A stretch of DNA of 9,664 nt from an uncultured Bacilli bacterium (GTDB lineage: Bacteria; Bacillota_I; Bacilli_A; RF39; UBA660). Under the pieces are notes generated by a model, which had not been told where the DNA came from, did not search any database, and saw nothing but the letters and a program-made list of their open reading frames with translations. The position numbers and the translations under genes are program-made. Positions 7,261-9,664 of this stretch are shown here, one piece after another. Every line of letters starts with the position of its first letter. Within the stretch, counting starts at the first letter, position 1. The stretch covers positions 1 through 9,664 of the forward strand of contig CANQIM010000035.1 of NCBI GenBank assembly GCA_947624075.1, written 5' to 3'.

Positions 7261-8163
7261 TTATATTAGTTTTTTCAGCTCTTTAATACCTTCTTGATTT
7301 TTTAGTAAGGATAATATTTCTAATTCTTTTTGTTTAGTTTCTGTAATTGTTAAATTGAAATGATTCGCTAATTCCTCATCACTATAGTTTTCTTGATATT
7401 TAAGCATAATAAATGCTAAATCTTCAACTGGTAAAGTTGATAATACTTTCATCATTCTAGAACTAAATAAAGAATTTTCTCTATCTTCATAAAAATTATT
7501 TGAATCAGCTATATAGTCTATCATAGCTTTTTCATTTCTTGTATTTTTATCACTAGAATATTTGGCATTATCTAATGATAAATTACTATTTTGCTTTTTA
7601 TATTCTTTTAAAAATGTTCTAAAATAGCCTTTGATAGTTAAATCCATATATTTTATTATTTGACCAGTTTGATTTAAACTAATACGATTTATTAATATAA
7701 GTAAATAGTATTTGATTTCGCTTTCAAATTCTTCATAATTGTTTTTATCAATATTAGTTTCATAGCTTCTACATAATGAAAATATCGTATGAGAAATATA
7801 TTTTTGTAGCTTTAACAATATTTCATTTCTAGAATCATAAAGTTCACTTTTATATATACCTATTAAGTCATATAACTCAAACTTTTCTATATCTATATTA
7901 GAATTTCTTAAATTATTAATTATTGTAAAGATATCTTTTATTTTTTTATCAGTAATTATTTTATAGTCATCACTAGTTTTTTTATCAGAAAAATACCATA
8001 TCATATTTATGGCTTGATTATAGGAAAAGTCCATTTCAACTAGATCAATTACATTTTCAAAATCAATTTTTAAAAATGTGCATATAGCTTTTATTTCACT
8101 GATACTATTTATCTTTTTATCTTTTAATTTATTAAATGCTTCACTTATTTTATTTATTTGCAA
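7261..8163 (-). CDS. Degenerate sigma-70-like protein with an N-terminal module matching the upstream repeat gene
   Basis: 300 residues from a TTG start. Residues about 112-190 resemble sigma region 2 of the short sigma-like proteins of phages and mobile elements (LLKLQKYISHTIFSLC, then YMDLTIKGYFRTFLKEYKK). Residues about 236-288 resemble region 4: VLSTLPVEDLAFIMLKY, a helix-turn-helix around YSDEELANHFNLTITETKQK, and LEILSLLK. Residues 18-57 match the 56-residue modules of the upstream gene: AIC aligned to YC, then I, F and V at +5, +7 and +10 from the Cys, followed by SYNQAI. A role in directing RNA polymerase or binding DNA is inferred. The start is poorly supported: TTG with only GAAGA upstream, overlapping the previous stop by 10 bp. 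The frame is open back to about 8199 with no ATG. This suggests a frameshift at the A7 run 8174-8180 rather than a true gene start. Confidence 0.62.
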   Translation of the reverse strand: MQINKISEAFNKLKDKKINSISEIKAICTFLKIDFENVIDLVEMDFSYNQAINMIWYFSDKKTSDDYKIITDKKIKDIFTIINNLRNSNIDIEKFELYDLIGIYKSELYDSRNEILLKLQKYISHTIFSLCRSYETNIDKNNYEEFESEIKYYLLILINRISLNQTGQIIKYMDLTIKGYFRTFLKEYKKQNSNLSLDNAKYSSDKNTRNEKAMIDYIADSNNFYEDRENSLFSSRMMKVLSTLPVEDLAFIMLKYQENYSDEELANHFNLTITETKQKELEILSLLKNQEGIKELKKLI

Positions 8164-8809
8164 TTTATCTTCATTTTTTTGATTGCTGTAGATATAATTT
8201 CATCATTATCTAGTTCATTTTTAGATTCTAATGTTTTAATTCTTCGCCAAATCGCTAAATAAGGATATCCATTTGCATCACAAAACTTAGCTAATGATTG
8301 ATTATTAAAGTAATATTTAGTTTTTAAAGGTGGATTTTCCAAGTAATAATCTACTATTCTTTTGATTGCTTCATCTGTTGATATGTTAGTATTATCTGCA
8401 TATTCATATAAATATTTTTGAACTACTGTATTATAGTTTAGACCAATCATTTGGCAATATTTTAAAAGTGGAATTCCATTATAGTAGTATTTTATAGAGA
8501 ATTTTTGATAGGATTCAACACATTCATTAACAATTTCTTGTAAAGATTTGGTACTATCAATTGCTTGTTTTTTTAAAATAGCACTACGAATTGAAGTTAC
8601 GTTTAAATTATTTTGTTTCGCATAATCTTTTAAAGGAATGCCTTTATAATAATAAATTATTCCATATCTATTTATTGTTTTTATACCTTCATCAATTAAA
8701 TCAGCAATATTTTTAGTATTATCTTTTGCTAAACTTCTTTTTACAAAGGATAATACACTATAATATGATAAATTATTTTTAAGACAATATTCTCTTAAAG
8801 TTACCCCCC
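8154..8809 (-). CDS. 3' fragment of the module protein (rest of module 5, modules 6-8)
   Basis: Open without a stop from the G6 run to TAA at 8154. It begins VTLREYCLKNNLSYYS (module 5), then YYYKGIPLKDYA (6, Cys replaced by Ala), YYYNGIPLLKYC (7) and YYFNNQSLAKFC (8, Gly to Asn and Tyr to Phe). The only ATG that starts an appreciable ORF is at 8450, inside module 7 just after its YCQ, and it would cut a module in half, so a 98-residue product starting there is unlikely to be meaningful. No ribosome binding site is seen there. The last residues DNDEIISTAIKK run into a second A7 tract (8174-8180), after which the frame soon stops. Confidence 0.62.
8174..8180 (-). other. A7 run at the junction of the module gene and the sigma-like gene
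   Basis: The frame of module 8 reads ATC AAA AAA ATG AAG ATA AAT TGC AAA TAA here. One extra A would instead read IKKNEDKLQINKISEAF and continue straight into the sigma-like protein. The Cys anchor of module 8 (8285) and the Cys-aligned position of the ninth module (8085) are 200 bp apart, again one base short of a multiple of three. Confidence 0.5.
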
Positions 8810-9414
8810 TTATATAAATATTTAGGTGCAGATGGATGATACTTTTTCATAATGGTTTCAACAAATTCATCATCACTAAAATTTTTAAACTCATCAGTAT
8901 TTCTATATTTACTTATATATCTAATGATATTTTTATAATTTAAATTATGCTCATCACAATACTGTTTTAGAGGTATTCCTTGGTAATAGTATCTATAAAT
9001 TCCTTTATGTTTTTTATTCAAAAATTGTTCAATTAATTCTTTATCAGATAAGTCTAGATTTCTTTGTTTTTCTCGGTTGATATAAGTTCTAATAGTTTCA
9101 TATTTTATTTCTGGATGATCCTTACAATATTCTTTTAAAGGTATACCATCATAAAAGAATTTAAATTTTTGATTAGTAAACTCATCCATAGCCAAAGTTA
9201 CTAATTCATCATTTGATAAATTAGCATGTTTTTTCTTTAACTTATTTATTCTAGCATTTATTTTTTTTATACTAATACCACTATCTTTACAATATTGACT
9301 TAAAGACATGCCGTTATACATATATTTGATAGATGTGCCATAAGCTTCTATAACCATATTTACAATTTCTTGATCTGTATAATTAGCATATTTTTTATTG
9401 TGCTTTTTTTCCAT
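8779..9414 (-). CDS. Middle fragment of the module protein (modules 2-4 and start of 5)
   Basis: Open for 211 codons. The apparent start ATG 9414 is formed by the last base of an ATA codon and a TGG codon of the true frame. It has no ribosome binding site of its own (upstream bases ACAATCAAGAAT). The frame carries the tail of module 1 (residues 9-28), module 2 (YMYNGMSLSQYC), module 3 (FFYDGIPLKEYC), module 4 (YYYQGIPLKQYC) and the first half of module 5 up to YLYKG. It then passes the G6 run and ends after eight out-of-family residues (GNFKRILS). Removing one G would read on as GVTLREYC, which is a perfect module continuation. Confidence 0.65.
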   Translation of the reverse strand: MEKKHNKKYANYTDQEIVNMVIEAYGTSIKYMYNGMSLSQYCKDSGISIKKINARINKLKKKHANLSNDELVTLAMDEFTNQKFKFFYDGIPLKEYCKDHPEIKYETIRTYINREKQRNLDLSDKELIEQFLNKKHKGIYRYYYQGIPLKQYCDEHNLNYKNIIRYISKYRNTDEFKNFSDDEFVETIMKKYHPSAPKYLYKGGNFKRILS

Positions 9415-9506
9415 ATTCTTGATTGTATATAATTTATATTAATACCATTATCTTTACAATACCTAGATAGTGATATGCCATTATATAAATATTTACTTTC
9501 ATACAT
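9360..9506 (-). CDS. 5' fragment of the module protein (module 1), 48 residues as read
   Basis: ATG at 9506 with GGTG six bases upstream and an extended -10 promoter just beyond. The first 34 residues (KYLYNGISLSRYCKDNGI and onward to IWKK) form a full module head. After the A7 run the frame reads 14 unrelated residues and stops at 9360. With eight A's in place of seven it would continue into KHNKKYANYTDQEIV of the next frame, exactly where the module's acidic helix is expected. This is therefore the real beginning of the gene, not the ATG at 9414. Confidence 0.7.
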   Translation of the reverse strand: MYESKYLYNGISLSRYCKDNGININYIQSRIWKKSTIKNMLIIQIKKL

Positions 9507-9664
9507 AAGTATCACCAATTTAACTTTTCTATATTATAACATTGTTTTTCTTATTTTAAAAATAAAGACTTTATACTATTAGATATTAAAGTAATCGAGA
9601 TACAATAAAGTTGTGAGCTTATTTAAATTTAAATTGGTAATAATATTACTTACTTGACAATTAA
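9507..9664. other. Upstream region of the module gene
   Basis: 158 bp without a gene. It holds the extended -10 promoter, a 13-bp inverted repeat ATAAAGACTTTAT at 9562-9574 just upstream of the -35 position, a perfect 14-bp palindrome ATTTAAATTTAAAT at 9621-9634, and GTAAT-AAT-ATTAC at 9637-9649. TTGACA lies on the plus strand at 9654-9659, which could be the -35 of a divergent gene beyond the window. The palindromes may be operators, but AT-rich sequence yields such palindromes by chance. Confidence 0.4.
9533..9541 (-). promoter_or_regulatory. Extended -10 promoter of the module gene
   Basis: TGTTATAAT on the minus strand, identical to the kinase promoter box. The -35 position reads TTTTAA at 17-bp spacing (3 of 6 matches). 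Transcription would start near 9526, leaving about 20 nt before ATG 9506. It supports 9506 as the true start and implies the locus is transcribed. Confidence 0.6.

Larger units (their letters stand above)
8154..9506 (-). pseudogene. Frameshift-disrupted tandem-module (HTH-like) protein, eight repeats, about 450 residues when rejoined
   Basis: Three overlapping frames together encode eight copies of a module of 55-58 residues: [YF]xYxGxxLxxYCx5[LI]x[YIV]xx[IV], then a basic stretch and LSDxELI-like acidic helix. The Tyr-Cys pairs (YA in copy 6, FC in copy 8) lie at 9461, 9294, 9129, 8961, 8789, 8624, 8459 and 8285. Spacings are 167, 165, 168, 172, 165, 165 and 174 bp; only 167 and 172 are not multiples of three, which locates the two indels. 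One A is missing from the A7 run 9404-9410 and one G is surplus in the G6 run 8804-8809. The frame is the same before the first and after the second. The middle of each module looks like a helix-turn-helix, comparable to DNA-binding modules of the NUMOD type; that comparison is by eye. ATG 9506 follows TTGGTGAT. It may be decayed, phase-variable, recoded or missequenced. Confidence 0.75.

Noticed and set aside
9404..9411. Classical dnaX-type -1 programmed frameshift (A AAA AAG)
   Set aside because: The heptamer is present but its codon phase matches the downstream frame, not the incoming frame (TGG AAA AAA AGC), so it is not in canonical slip register.
8154..9506. CRISPR array or DNA-level tandem repeat to explain the regular 165-174 bp spacing
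   Set aside because: The periodicity is at protein level with diverged DNA; there are no short identical repeats with spacers.
1..9664. Mycoplasma genetic code (UGA = Trp)
   Set aside because: All Trp codons checked are TGG and no in-frame TGA is found, which would be unexpected in an AT-rich code-4 genome.

Overview
The window is AT-rich and every supported gene lies on the minus strand. All Trp codons I checked are TGG and no gene contains an in-frame TGA, so the standard bacterial code (11) is in use and not the UGA=Trp code of true mycoplasmas. Purine-rich Shine-Dalgarno sites, sigma-A type promoters with TGN extended -10 boxes, and the protein types point to a low-GC Firmicute. An uncultured gut Bacilli lineage of the RF39 kind is my best guess, but that is inference.

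Layout in transcription order (right to left). (1) 9507-9664 is an upstream region with an extended -10 promoter and two AT palindromes. (2) 8154-9506 is a gene built of eight tandem modules of about 56 residues, each a likely small helix-turn-helix unit. It is broken into three reading frames by indels at an A7 and a G6 run. (3) 7261-8163 is a degenerate sigma-70-like protein with a TTG start and a ninth module at its N-terminus. A third A7 run sits at its junction with the repeat gene, so both may once have been, or may still be, one protein of about 748 residues. (4) 5543-7165 is a PMT-family membrane glycosyltransferase carrying a discoidin-like domain in its first outer loop. (5) 4588-5487 and 4314-4607 are an overlapping pair: a PfkB/ribokinase-family sugar kinase and a stand-alone Smr domain protein. 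(6) 2705-4273 and 22-2691 are a two-gene operon for large single-pass surface proteins of unrecognised function. It is driven by a near-consensus promoter (TTGACA, 17 bp, TAAAAT) inside the 3' end of smr and ends in a strong intrinsic terminator at the window edge.

Functionally, the left half looks like cell-surface construction. The two anchored proteins have Ser/Thr/Pro-rich outer linkers, and the nearby PMT enzyme belongs to a family that O-mannosylates such segments; that link is inferred from proximity. The right half is the most unusual part: a modular, probably DNA-binding array joined to, or coupled with, a sigma-like protein, with homopolymer indels concentrated in this one locus while similar A7 runs elsewhere in the window leave genes intact.
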